Positions 10,200 through 21,110 of a stretch of 64,000 bases of DNA are shown here, in pieces (positions within the stretch are counted from its first letter, which is position 1; every line of letters starts with the position of its first letter). The stretch is from the NCBI GenBank assembly GCA_951804985.1, contig OX638131.1, positions 40,800,044 through 40,864,043 of the forward strand, written 5' to 3'. A program made the position numbers and the translations under genes. The notes under the pieces were generated by a model. The model was given only the letters and a program-made list of their open reading frames with translations, was not told the origin of the DNA and did not search any database. Source of the DNA: Dryomyza anilis. Taxonomy: Eukaryota; Arthropoda; Insecta; Diptera; Dryomyzidae.

Positions 10200-10990
10200 T
10201 CATATTATTTTGTTAGGACCTATTTCATTTTAGTTAGGAGTTAAAATCAATTAAAAAATATAAATTAAATAAAATTAACGCATTTATTTCTATATTTTTA
10301 AATTTTAAAGTCACGCTCTTTGTATTTGTAGTAACGGTTTTACTTTGCTCGCACCAGTATAAACCAGGAAAAATCAAAAATTTATGTTTGAGGGCCTCAG
10401 GCGAAATATCGCGCGATTTGTTAGGTACATCTTTAGCCTGAGGTCCTCAAACATAAAATCTTTAATTTTTCCATACCGTCCATACCGGTGAGAACAAAAT
10501 ACCTTTATATACCATTATACCATGTGTGTACCTGAGGCGTAAAATCGCGCCACTTTTTCGGGTAAATTTTTCCCTGAGGCGCTCTGACATAAAATTTTTA
10601 ATTTTCCTGGTCACACCGGTTTGAACAACATACTTTTATATAATGCTAAAAATTTAATTCAAAATAATTAATAGTTGGAGTTAAATTAATAAATTAATCA
10701 TAGAAAATTTATAGTCAACATTAAAATTAAAGTCTACTTTTTGACAATTTAAAAAAAAAATGAACTTCAAATCTTTGATTTTAATTGCGCGAAAAGTTTT
10801 TATAATTAGGACTTATTTCATGTTTTTAGTTAGGATGTATTTCATAATGAAATAACTCCTAAATGTTAAGTTTTATTTCATCATATATTTCAGACATAAT
10901 TCATCATTAGTTCGGAGTAATTTCATTTTTAGATGTTAGGTGTAATTTCATTTCCTGTTAGGATTTCTAACATTAGGACTTTTGACATTA
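10200..10990 (+). repeat. Degenerate array of 'gttaggannttatttcat' motifs with internal hairpins
   Basis: Variants of 'ttaggacttatttcat' and 'ttaggagttaaaat' recur at about 10215, 10240, 10807, 10830, 10850, 10910, 10935 and 10960; related copies lie left of the element at 9213 (9140, 9190). At 10374-10472 a hairpin pairs 'ccaggaaaaatcaaaaattt' and 'tttgagggcctcaggc' with their inverted copies. A diverged second version with 'cctgaggcg' and 'aatcgcgcc' follows at 10530-10620. Confidence 0.4.
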
Positions 10991-11379
10991 GTTTTTGCGT
11001 AGAGCCTCTACAACGATTTGTTCACAAGATAGAACGTTGTAAAGAAAGACTTATTTCATCCGTTGATTATTCTGATACTAAGACTGCGCACGAAAAAATT
11101 GACCATCACTTTATTTACTGTATCTTTTTTAAAAATCATAAAAATCAAAATTTTGTATGTAAAGGTTGCAGAATGAATGTACAAAAAATAAATTTAGACC
11201 TTCTTTGAAGTAGACTCGTTCATAACTTTAAAAATTACAATTGAAGTGGAAGTAAATATAATGAATTGTGAATAGATATTTCTTTAGATACTCACAGTAA
11301 ATTTCTAAAACAAATATGGGGAACTAAAAATTTTGCCATAAACTGTTTCGAGGGTAATAAATAAGTTCAGATAGGACCT

Positions 11380-12045
11380 GACCATCACACGGAAGTCTAA
11401 ATCTGTGAAAAAAGTGGATCTGTGACTATGAAAATCCAGAGAAGATCAATGACTTGTCCAAGAAGAATCCCAACATTCAGGCAGAAAAGTGAACAAACAA
11501 GCAGATTGTTTAGAGTCCTTTGTCCGTAGAATTGAAGAATGAGAATGAATGAAGACGATGAAGATTATAAAAGTTCCAGGCAGGAATGTGGTGAAGTACA
11601 CAAGGGCAAAACAACGTACCAAAAAATTAAATAAATATATTTTTTTTGAAAAAGTCAAATGCTACATAATGAATGATGAAACGTATGCCTTGTCGACCTT
11701 TCGGAAATTCCTGGTCAGGAATTTTATAGTGAATATTCGGAATGTGAACCAAATATTTAAGTTCATGAAGGAATCTAAATTTCCTAAAACTTCATTGCTT
11801 GTCAAGTAATCTGAACTTGTGGCAAAAGAAGCAACATCTTCATCACCACGGACAAAATACAGTCAGACATTTACATTAAAGAATTGTTGGATATGTGATA
11901 ACTGCCGTTGTGATGTGAATATGAAGTGTCTACATTCTTTTGGCCTGACCTTTAATTGAAGCACAAGCAATAACGTCTCGTGCCTCGAATTGCAAATCTA
12001 CCAAATCTACCAAAACTCAGGCCAATTGAATGGTACTGCACACAA
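11380..12045 (+). pseudogene. Dead mariner-family transposase (ITm superfamily)
   Basis: Pieces of a mariner-like transposase can be read on the + strand in shifting frames. In order they are a SESFVRRI-like helix-turn-helix piece near 11510; VPGRNVV and RAKQRTKKL (11570-11635); the first catalytic Asp region read as NDETY (about 11671-11685); SKFPK (11776-11790); a FWPDL motif near 11938-11952; and the C-terminal NLPKLRPIEWY (about 12005-12035), corresponding to NCPELRPIE. Several frameshifts and stop codons separate them, so it cannot encode active protein. Terminal inverted repeats were not found. I recognise the family from motifs and made no alignment. Confidence 0.65.
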
Positions 12046-13022
12046 AAAAATAATGGCTTGGCTTGCAGTTGTTTCAACGAATATTTATTTGCATCTACCA
12101 AATGTAGTCAAGCTCATCTAAAGTTCATTTGTGGTAATCAATATATCCCCAGACAAAAAATATGCAAGGAAACTGGTATTATAGTAGTAGTTTTTAGGAA
12201 AACTCACAGGAATATGGTAGGAAATACACATTGCATAGCAGGCATTTTGAATTTTTGAAAATAAGCAGGCTCCCTATAGCAGCATTTATGCCGCAAACTG
12301 GTATGTTCAAGCCTACCCCTAGCAGGCAAAAGCATTTTTCTGTAAGTTTTGGTTTTGAAGTTTTGAAAGGTATCTTTATAGCTAGAATATGGAAGGCGAG
12401 TACCAGGCAAACACATTGTGTAGGAATTTCTGTTTTGAAATTTTTAAAGCTTGATCAACAAGTTGTCGACAGAAAATTTTGTTTATAAAAAGTTTTTGTG
12501 TTGACTGAAATTTTTGTTTGCAAATATCAATTTTTCCTTCAAAATTTTCAGTATTGAAAATTTTTGTCATTTGTAAATATCGGTGTTTACTTTCTTCGGT
12601 TTGCAACGCGAATTCTTTTAATTAAAACGTGAAAATATGCCGTATTGACGTGGATTTGCGTATTGCAGAAGATTATTGCTGATATCAACATAATCATCAA
12701 AAGTGCACAGCAAATAGTTTTAACCGTCATGACGACCGAAACAAAAACTTCTTGCTGTACAAAAACAAACACATGTTGTTTTTAATACACACGTGTTTTG
12801 TTATTGCTTTCTGCAATCACTTTTTTGGCAAAATTGCAAACTCAATAACAAACAATTCGGAGTTCCTTCAGAAAATATATGCGAATCCAGCAATAAAGAA
12901 TCGAAGCGTTTGAGTTTTTCGCGAAAATTTAACAAACAAAATTCGTCGGTGTTATTGTACAACAGTAAGTTTTTGGTACTGTGGGATGGATGGGAACTGA
13001 TGAATTATGTTATATGTTTATG
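12046..13022. other. Intergenic DNA, possible untranslated exon near 12790-12966
   Basis: No convincing CDS. The 12230-12420 stretch uses 'tagcaggc' and 'gctccctat' words that return at 13023 and 14256-14640, so it belongs to the same repeat field. Positions 12790-12966 look like a fly 5'-UTR exon ('aacaaacaaaattcg', then ACA|GTAAGT at about 12966), but nothing downstream confirms it. Confidence 0.3.
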
Positions 13023-13030
13023 CTCCCTAC

Positions 13031-14255
13031 TAGAGATGGGCATGTGAGCGTGATTCACGTGAATCACGCGTGATCACGCGTGATTGTGATTGAATCCTAA
13101 TTTTGCTCACGTGATTGTGAGTGAGTGTGAGTAGACCTAAAAATACCGTGAGTGAGTGTGCGTGAGTACAATTTTTTCATGAGTGAGTGTTCGTGAGTCG
13201 AACATATCATAAAATTAAAAAAATCTCACTTTTAATTTTTTGCGATTTTTCGATATTTTTGCTGAACTACAGAACAAGGAGGACCACCCCTTGAACTCAG
13301 AAGGCTTCAGGAAAGCGACTGCTCACTTTTCAGACCAATAATAAATCAGACCCTTTTTAACGACCGTCATATACCCACTCAACTCAGAATAAGTTGCAAG
13401 ATTCCAGTCAACAATTGATCTAACCCCTGCAAACCAGCCGTACTTAGTATGGGCTAGTCAATTGTTGTGGGGTCATGTCAATACTTTTTGCTTGGTTTCA
13501 TATGACCGTTCATGGAAATGGATATAGAACTCAATTAATTTTACTCATTTTTGAAAAAAAGGTGAATTTTCAATTTCAACTATACATGATAACTCTGTAT
13601 TGACTTCCTTTTGTTTATTAAGTTTAATTTGTTCCAGGGGTTCGTGTGGGGTCCCGTTTTTATTCCAGTTATAAATGTAGTAACCAAAAAAATCGCTTTA
13701 AAAATAGTTTTTCCCAAAGTCAATTCATCCTTGGTAAATTCTACTCCAAACTATTTTTTTTATTGATAATTCTTTTCCACAGATAATTTGTCCAGAGACA
13801 ATTCTCAAAGATTTTACACGAATTGTTCAACGGAGAATTATTCTTCGAGGCAATTTTTACGTTTTTATATGAAAAGCACATCGAAGGTCTTTCACATTTC
13901 CATCTTCGTTAAAAATTGAAATATATTTTATTAAAATCCATAACATCATAACATCATTATTGGGTTTTAAAGATGTAGATTGTATTGGAAGTGCCACGCT
14001 CGGTCGACCGATCTCACCAACATTACAAATGAAATATGTATTTTTATGCATTCTGAAAACAATAGCAAAAAAACGTGATTTAGCGTGATTCACGTGAATC
14101 ACGCGTGATTGTGATTAAATCTTAATTTTACTCACGTAATTGTGAGTGAGTGTGAGTAGAGCAAAAAAGGCCGTGAGTGAGTGTGCGTGATTAGAAAAAA
14201 TCTTTCGTGAGCGTGAGTGAGTGTGAGTCAAAACTCACTCACGTGCCCATCTCTA
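13031..14255. mobile_element. 1,225-bp hAT-type non-autonomous element with 8-bp TSD
   Basis: It starts TAGAGATGGGCATGTGAG and ends CTCACGTGCCCATCTCTA, with a perfect 8-bp duplication CTCCCTAC (13023-13030 and 14256-14263). Each end carries a subterminal block of 'gtgagtgagtgtgagt' words and the dyad 'gtgattcacgtgaatcacgc' (13051 and 14084). The interior has no transposase ORF and is of unknown origin. Confidence 0.85.
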
Positions 14256-14263
14256 CTCCCTAC

Positions 14264-14640
14264 CTTTCTCTACCATTTTGCTTCCAGCACATTGCCCACT
14301 TTACCCTGCTTGTGCCTACCATTTTGCTTACACCTGTTTGGATACCATACCCTACCTGTCAGTTCCCTACCAATTTTGTTTTCATGCTATAGCAGGGAAC
14401 TAGCAGCTTTTGTCCACTTTCCCACCTTTGCCTTCCTCAAAGCTTCATATAAAATGTGATTTCAATATCTACCTTACCCTGTCTGAGCCTACCATTTTGC
14501 TTACACCTGTTTGGCTACTATGCCTGCTATTCCCCTACCAATTTTGTTTTCATGCTATAGCAGGGAACTAGCAGCTTTTGTCCACATTCCCACCTTTGCC
14601 TACCTCAACGCTTCATATAAAATGTGATTTCAATGCGTAC
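14264..14640 (+). repeat. Tandem duplication, period about 173 bp
   Basis: The phrase 'gcctaccattttgcttacac' begins at 14314 and again at 14487. Each copy continues through 'catgctatagcagggaacta' to 'cttcatataaaatgtgattt'. The copies differ at a few positions and by small indels. No coding function is apparent; short ORFs here are pyrimidine-rich shadows. Confidence 0.65.
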
Positions 14641-15438
14641 AGGTCGCTTGTTTGCCTGCGTTTTTCGAACCAAATATTATTTGAAACAACTGCAACATTG
14701 ATTGAGGAAACAAACTTTTAATTCATTTACATTTTTTTTATTTCCATTGCTACGGCAACTAACTTCAAAATGAGACATAACCAATATTTAGTTGACTCAA
14801 CAGATAGTTGGTTATATTGACTAAATGATAATACATTAGGTTGTAACAACCAATATTTTTTTGATTCAACTGCGAAATCAGCTGTTTTGTAAAAAAACTA
14901 TGCCAGACTTTTCACTAGTTTTTGATTGTACAGCGCGTGCCACGTGTAAATTTGGTATTGTTTTAAGAATTGTCTGTTCTTACTGTTTGCATTTTTTGCC
15001 TAAATATACTTTCTTCAACAATAGACATACTATTTTACAGATTACTTGCCATTTTATATATATCTGTTGTATTTTTATATGCAGCCCTAGCGCTCCAAAG
15101 CGTTGCAAACACGAAGTCAGGGACACAACGAGTTATCGGAAATTTCATGTAATTAAATTGGCTACCACAACTTAACAAATTGGTTGTGTCAATTATATGC
15201 ATTAGTTGTGTGAACTGCAACAACTGAATCAGTCAAATGTTGACAGAACTAAATAAATCGGATGGCAAAAAAAGTCGGTTGCCCCAACTGATTCATTCTT
15301 TGGGTGTGGATATTTGTCAGAAGGAAAATGAAGTTATCAAAGTGGGTGACCAAAGACATGCAATATTTCAGTAGAAAGTGGTCTGTAGCTTCCGTGAAGG
15401 AGTCCTAAACTACCGTAAATGTATTGTTTTTGTCTTAA
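14641..15438. other. AT-rich DNA with 'caaccaatattt' repeats
   Basis: Words such as 'ataaccaatatttagttgac', 'ggttgtaacaaccaatattt' and later 'tgttgacagaactaa' suggest the inverted ends of an old element (about 14750-15300), but I could not fix its borders. No coding region is supported. Confidence 0.35.
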
Positions 15439-15988
15439 AGAATAAAAAAAAACTAATAAAAAAAAACTTTTTAAAAATCAAGCTTTTATAAAAATCTGTA
15501 CTAAAAAATTAAAAATAAATTTACTAAAAATATAAAATATATTTATAAGAATTAGGTATGTATATTTATAATGAATACATATTAATATATGAAATAAATT
15601 AAATTAAATCTTATTCAAATTATATTATTAAGATATACGTTTATAAGAAATAAATTTTAAAATTTACTAAGAGGTTTCCAAATACAAAAATAAAAGCGTG
15701 CGGCAAAATTATTGAATATTACAGTCCAACTCTAGCACTAATAAACTTTGCAATTTAATTCAACTTTGCAATAGTTTTCAATATAATTTTGGAGAAGGGG
15801 TAGATCTGTATGGAAGTATCCATGAGTTTTGTAGGCAGTGCTGATATCGGAAGCCCAATGATATTTTTTTGGCATGTGTTATGTTTTTACCTCAGGATAA
15901 TCTGGTAAAACTTAACTTTTAATTAGAAATATTTATTTATGTACTTAATTTAAGTCATGGAATTTGGCTAAATGATGTAGATAAAGGT

Positions 15989-16229
15989 TATATCGTCGGT
16001 GATACTGCAAAACCGTCTATCTACATTTTCGAATACCTCTTACAAAAAGAATTTTACAGAAGAAACAAAACTATTTTCAATCTCAATTTTGACTTAATTC
16101 ATACAAATTAAGTATGCCTAATTTCTAATTTATCCGATCAACATATCATTAAAAACCCGATTATAACACAAAATTAGGCGTAATTCTCACATGCAGTTAG
16201 ACGGTTTTGCATTATCACCGACGATATAT
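15989..16229. mobile_element. 240-bp hairpin MITE inside the fold-back element
   Basis: The left end 'tatatcgtcggtgatactgc' followed by 'aaaaccgtct' faces the right end 'agacggttttgcattatcac' followed by 'cgacgatata'. The ends are about 30-bp inverted repeats ending in TA-rich sequence, fitting a Tc1/mariner-type MITE. No ORF. Confidence 0.55.
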
Positions 16230-16515
16230 CTCCTTGCCATAAAAGGTTGTAATTTCATAGAGGTTTGTGGCACCTGTCAAATAAGCAAACCTTTTAAAAT
16301 GCTACAACTCTCGACTTATAAAAGTAGTACATAGTTTTGAAAATTGAAGTAAAAGCTCATATTTTATATTTAATCGTCATGTAGAATCTGGGTGTAACTG
16401 GACAACGGGACGTGATATATCCTATACAATCTTGCCTTATGCTGTGAAGGGTTATAGTGTGCTGAGCGGTTGCGAGATTTAAAGTATAAAGAGTTGTAGG
16501 TTTGTGATGTATAAG

Positions 16516-16516
<1 letters not shown>

Positions 16517-16572
<56 letters not shown>
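16517..16572. repeat. (TA)n microsatellite
   Basis: About 28 uninterrupted TA repeats. A 90-codon ORF across it encodes alternating Ile/Tyr and is an artefact of the repeat. Confidence 0.9.
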
Positions 16573-16577
<5 letters not shown>

Positions 16578-16959
16578 TGATCATAATTGTATTCCTTTGA
16601 TAGTTAAAATTCATATTTAAGTCACACAAATGCTGGTAATTTTTAATATTTTCGCCGAACGCTTTTATTTTTGTATTTGGAAACCTCTTAGTAAATTTTA
16701 AAATTTATTTCTTATAAACGTATATCTTAATAATATAATTTGAATAAGATTTAATTTAATTTATTTCATATATTAATATGTATTCATTATAAATATACAT
16801 ACCTAATTCTTATAAATATATTTTATATTTTTAGTAAATTTATTTTTAATTTTTTAGTACAGATTTTTATAAAAGCTTGATTTTTAAAAAGTTTTTTTTT
16901 ATTAGTTTTTTTTATTTTTACTTTTTTAGTCGTTATATGGTCATTAGAATTATTATTTT

Positions 16960-17790
16960 GCATAGATCGGTTCAGCGGTTACCGAGTTATAATTTTTGCC
17001 CTTAACACCTTCTGTCGATGTAATTTGAACTACTTTCTAGTCTTTGAAAATTTTCACAACGATTTCCTGTACCAAGCATTGTCGAGATCAGTTAAGTGAT
17101 AACCGAGATATACAATTTTGATCTTAACACCCTCTATCGATATAAGTTATAACTACAGTCTAGAGTATGTTAAATTTGGTGCCTGCAAGAGTAATTGTAC
17201 CAAGTTTTTCATATATCGGTTCAGCAGTTACCGCGATACGTTTTGTACTTACCGCCCTCTATCGATATAATTTCGAACTATACACTAGCATATCGTCGTT
17301 GTAGAACGAAAAGTCACCAAATACATTTTCAAAATGCCAAATATTCATTTACAAAAATCTTTATATACATTTCTGTTAACTTTTAATCGATGATATCAAT
17401 TTTTTTAACCAAATGATAAGAAAATGTAAATCTATCAATTGATATTTAAAAATGCATCAATTACTTTTTATAGTATTAATCAACAAACTAGAAATTTAGA
17501 TTATTCATAAAAATGTAGTTTGTGACTTTTCGTTCTACAATGACGATATGTTAAATTAGGGTCCCGAAGGTGTCATTTAATGAGGTTTTGAATAGATCGG
17601 TTCAATGGTTACCGAGATCTAAAATTGTGCCGTTAACGCCCCCTCTCGATGAAATTTAGAACTACTTTCTGAACTGCATTAATTTGCGTGCTCGAAAGAA
17701 TTACTGCACCAAGTTTTACAGAGATCGGTTCAGTGGTTACTGCGATATAAAATTTCGTACTTAACGTCCTCTAGCGATGGAAAATCAAAG
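16960..17790 (+). repeat. Diverged tandem array, roughly 130-150-bp units
   Basis: Each unit carries 'gatcggttcagcggttaccg', a 'cttaacgccctctatcgatg' phrase and 'aactactttctag' followed by 'accaagtttt'. Units start near 16967, 17085, 17214, 17596 and 17727. One unit is interrupted by the MITE at 17291-17549. The 'ccctctatcgat' phrase echoes the 'ccccctagcgg' of the array at 18468-18850, so the two may be parts of one large element. Confidence 0.55.
17291..17549. mobile_element. 259-bp Tc1/mariner-type MITE with TA duplication
   Basis: It sits in the palindromic target CATATG as CA-TA-element-TA-TG. The ends TCGTCGTTGTAGAACGAAAA and TTTTCGTTCTACAATGACGA are inverted repeats of about 25 bp. 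It interrupts one unit of the surrounding tandem array. No ORF. Confidence 0.7.
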
Positions 17791-17864
17791 CTCTGAGTAA
17801 ATAAATATAACATATAAATAAATATGACATATTTCAGTCTTTCAGTCTTTTTATGTTGTACATT

Positions 17865-18120
17865 TTATTGTGGTGAATTTTAGTGTAGTGAATTTCAGTG
17901 TGGTGAGTTATAGTGTGGTGAGTTTTAGTGTGGTGAGTTTTAGTGTGGTGAGTTTTAGTGTGGTGAGTTATAATATGGGGAGTTTTATTGTGGTGAATTT
18001 TAGTGTGGTGAGTTATAGTGTAGTGAGTTTTAGTGTGGTGAGTTTTAGTGTGATGAATTTTAGTGTGGTGAATTTTATTGTGGTGAGTTTTAGTGTGGTG
18101 AGTTTTAGTGTGGTGAGTTC
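17865..18120 (+). repeat. 15-bp minisatellite AGTGTGGTGAGTTTT, about 17 copies
   Basis: Units vary mainly at the gagt/aatt position. The array is open in one frame because the unit length is a multiple of three, which gives a spurious 95-codon ORF. A diverged block of the same motif lies at 54190-54290, 36 kb away. Minisatellites inside DINE-1/helentron elements are known; here the array is flanked on both sides by other tandem units. Confidence 0.85.
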
Positions 18121-18289
18121 GTTTTTCTTTATCTTTCCTTTTTTTGTTTTCCTTTAGTTTGGTTTTTAGTTTTATGTTATTGATTTTATTTTTGTATTTT
18201 TGCTTTTGTTTTGTGCTTTTGCTTTTGTGTTTTTACTTTTAATGTTTTTTTTTGTATTTGAGTTTTTTGTTTCATGTTCGTAGCTGATG

Positions 18290-18960
18290 AAACTGCCGAG
18301 TTATATCATATTGAAAGTTTAAGTTGTATGGGAGGTGCCACGCCTATTTGTCCAATCCCGCCCATATATATCCTATCATTTCTTCCAAATCATACCGCAT
18401 CTGTGGTAAAAATTTCAAGAAAATCGGATGAGCAGTTTTATTTATTATATTAAAAGCATTTGATCTTTCTAGGTGAAGATCGGATTTCAGAGGGTCCATT
18501 AATAATTAATGTGACCTCTAGCGGAGAAAATTCGAAGTTCTAAGTTTGCCAAATTTTTACCAGTTGCCAATACTATACATGTTTTAAATTTCAATTTTCT
18601 AGGTGAAGAACGCACTTTAGAGGGTCCATTAATAGCAAATGCGCCCCCTAGCGGACAAAATTCAAAGTTCTGAGTTTGCCATATTTTTCCCCGTGTCTAA
18701 AACTATACATTTTCAAAATTTCAACATTCTAGGTAAAGAACAGACCTCACACGGTCTAAAAATAGTTTTAGCGCCCCCTATCGGTCAAAATTCGAACTTT
18801 AAAATTTATTTTTATATGTGCCTTATCGAATACTATATGTGTTCCAAGTTTCAACTCGATCGGATGTAGGGAAGTATGTTAAATTTGATATTTTTGTGCC
18901 CGACATACTAACAAACGAACAAACGAACAAAGGTACAAACAAGTGAAGTTAAATAAAAGC
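18290..18960 (+). repeat. Helentron-like repeat with three 130-bp tandem units
   Basis: The start shares 'gggaggtgccacgcc' and 'tgtccaatcccgcccat' with the repeat units flanking the satellite (42060-42240). Three 130-bp units follow, starting at 18468, 18598 and 18728 with 'tctaggtgaaga' and each carrying 'gcgccccctagcgg' variants. The end reads 'cgaacaaacgaacaaaggta', then 'agttaaataaaagcttgtaa'. No coding capacity. Confidence 0.5.
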
Positions 18961-21110
18961 TTGTAATAAAAATGTATAAAAATAGATATATATAAAATAT
19001 CTAAATAAAAAATGCGTTATAAACATGGTTTCAGTATGCAAATCGAAACACTGGTTTAGCAGGTTTTTGTAATTTTGTGATGTTCTTTGTGTTGTCCTTA
19101 CTCTCCTAATTTAATTGATTTTTGTAGAAAAAAACTAAGAACGAACTGCCTATGAAAATTTGAAACTTTTCTGACTCTTCTACGATGCTCTGGTTATCCG
19201 ATTATTTCCCTGGAATCATTGAAAGGAGTGGATTGATTTTCATTGAAAAAAATTGCATCAACCCCTCTACGATTATCTATTAATTTTTGTCTTTAAAAAA
19301 ATTGAATATTTTCATTAAAAACAATAGTAGTTGAAATGAAGCAATTAATTTAATGTAAACTTTAATCTAAATCTTGTATAATTTTTTATTTAATTAAACT
19401 TTTCGCATAATATATTCGCTGTGACACACATTTCAATGTAAAAATTACGAGAAATTTATTTACATTAAAAATATCATTACATTTGCTGCACTAATTACTG
19501 TTCCTGAATTATTAAACAGTGCAAAAAGAACATAAATTAAATAAATAATAGGAATATTTTTTACACATTTGCAATTACATAATATATGTGCGTATTTAAA
19601 ATTAAAAATGTGGTGAAGTTTTGATTTTCAATCTGTTCTGGCTTTGAGTTAAGGCAAACCGCAATATATAATTTGCAGCCTTTGAAAATGTAAATAAATT
19701 ACATACACACTTAGTGTGAATTTTTTGATTGTTACATGCAGAAAAAAAACAAAAGATTCCTGTAATAAACTAATTTATATATCGTTGTTGTAGATTAAAA
19801 ATTGCAATAATAGGTTACAAAAATCATTTAAAACCGACAATTTCTAATCATTGGAACTAACATTGTCTTAAATTAATGAAAACTTATTAATCATTAGAAA
19901 TAAATTTCAACAGAAAATTTAAGGTTTCGAAAGACTTGAATTCTTGCCTGAAAACCCGAGCACATGATTGAAAATCAACTGTATTCTTCCATATCAATTT
20001 CCACCAAATGTCCTCCAAATAATGTGTAAAAGTTCATTAAACTTAAAAAATTATCAAAGTACCGAGGTTTGAAGTTTTAAACGAATTGTTAAAATTCTTT
20101 TCTGGCAAATATATCTTTGGAGCTATATGCAAACAAAATTATTATTTCATTGTCAAACATTATTATAATAGCAACCAAGCATATTTTTGTTTTTGTTCAG
20201 ACATATTTATGTTCAGAATTAATAAATTTCGGCGTTCTTGCAAACTTATATATGTTTGAATGTGAAAAATATTTTATTGACATGTAAACATATTTATGTT
20301 AACATTTTATTTTTATGTAAAAAAGTAAATTTAGGGCTAACACTTCTTTACATAATATATTTTTTATTACATATTTTTTTATTACACTTTTATTTATACT
20401 TAATAATTTTTTTTCCATCTATTGTTCCAGAATAATTTCAATGCTTTAGAACTGATTTCAGTACTACTCTGGTATGAATTATTCAGTGCTGAATGTATCG
20501 ACTTGAAATCCGCCGTGATTTCTTCGGGTCTGACAATTTTCTGCAGATTTGATAACACGAGAAAATTCAACTTTTGGCTGCACACATGAGAAAAATCTTA
20601 AATATTTCCAAAATGCAAAAACAGAAACCATAACCATAATTACATTGTTGATGATTACTTCGAATTCAATGTCAATTTCTTGAAACTTATTGAATGTCTA
20701 ATCGTAAAAATAATGAATTAGGTTATCTTATGTGAAATTTAACCATTGAAGCATTTTTAATTTTGTTACTTTCTATCTGAACGATTTATCGCACGAGAAC
20801 GTAACAGCATTTTTCGTAGCATAACACTCGGAACATTTTTGCTTCTATAGAATAAAAAGAAATGTAATTTAAATTTAATATAATACTTTCATTTCAAATT
20901 TAATGCTTTCATTCTAAAAAATATTAAAAGTATTCAATGTAATGTATTTTTAGAGAAATGTATGTTGCAATGTAGTTATTAATGTAACGTAACAGTCTGC
21001 GTTTTGATCCATATGTATATATTGTTAAGGTACTCTAAAAAAAAAGACACGTGTTTTCCAGTTTTTTTCTGAATCAATTCCAAATTTAAAATCCAAATGA
21101 TAAGAGGATT
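18961..21110. other. AT-rich intergenic DNA
   Basis: No gene or clear repeat could be supported. ORFs here are short and without recognisable motifs. Confidence 0.55.

Larger units (their letters stand above)
15439..16920. mobile_element. 1.48-kb fold-back element with 261-bp near-perfect inverted arms
   Basis: The left arm 15439-15699 and right arm 16659-16920 are almost identical inverted copies: from 'aaaactaataaaaaaaaact' through 'atcaagcttttataaaaatc' and 'gaattaggtatgtatattta' to 'ccaaatacaaaaataaaagc'. The central 960 bp contains a second hairpin (15989-16229) and a (TA)n tract (16517-16572). There is no transposase ORF. The near identity of such AT-rich arms points to a young insertion or ongoing arm conversion. 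Confidence 0.75.

Noticed and set aside
16357..16629. 90-codon ORF with Ile/Tyr alternation
   Set aside because: Translation of a (TA)n tract.
17870..18157. 95-codon ORF of repeating Val-Ser-Phe
   Set aside because: It is the translation of the 15-bp minisatellite; unit length divisible by three keeps it open.
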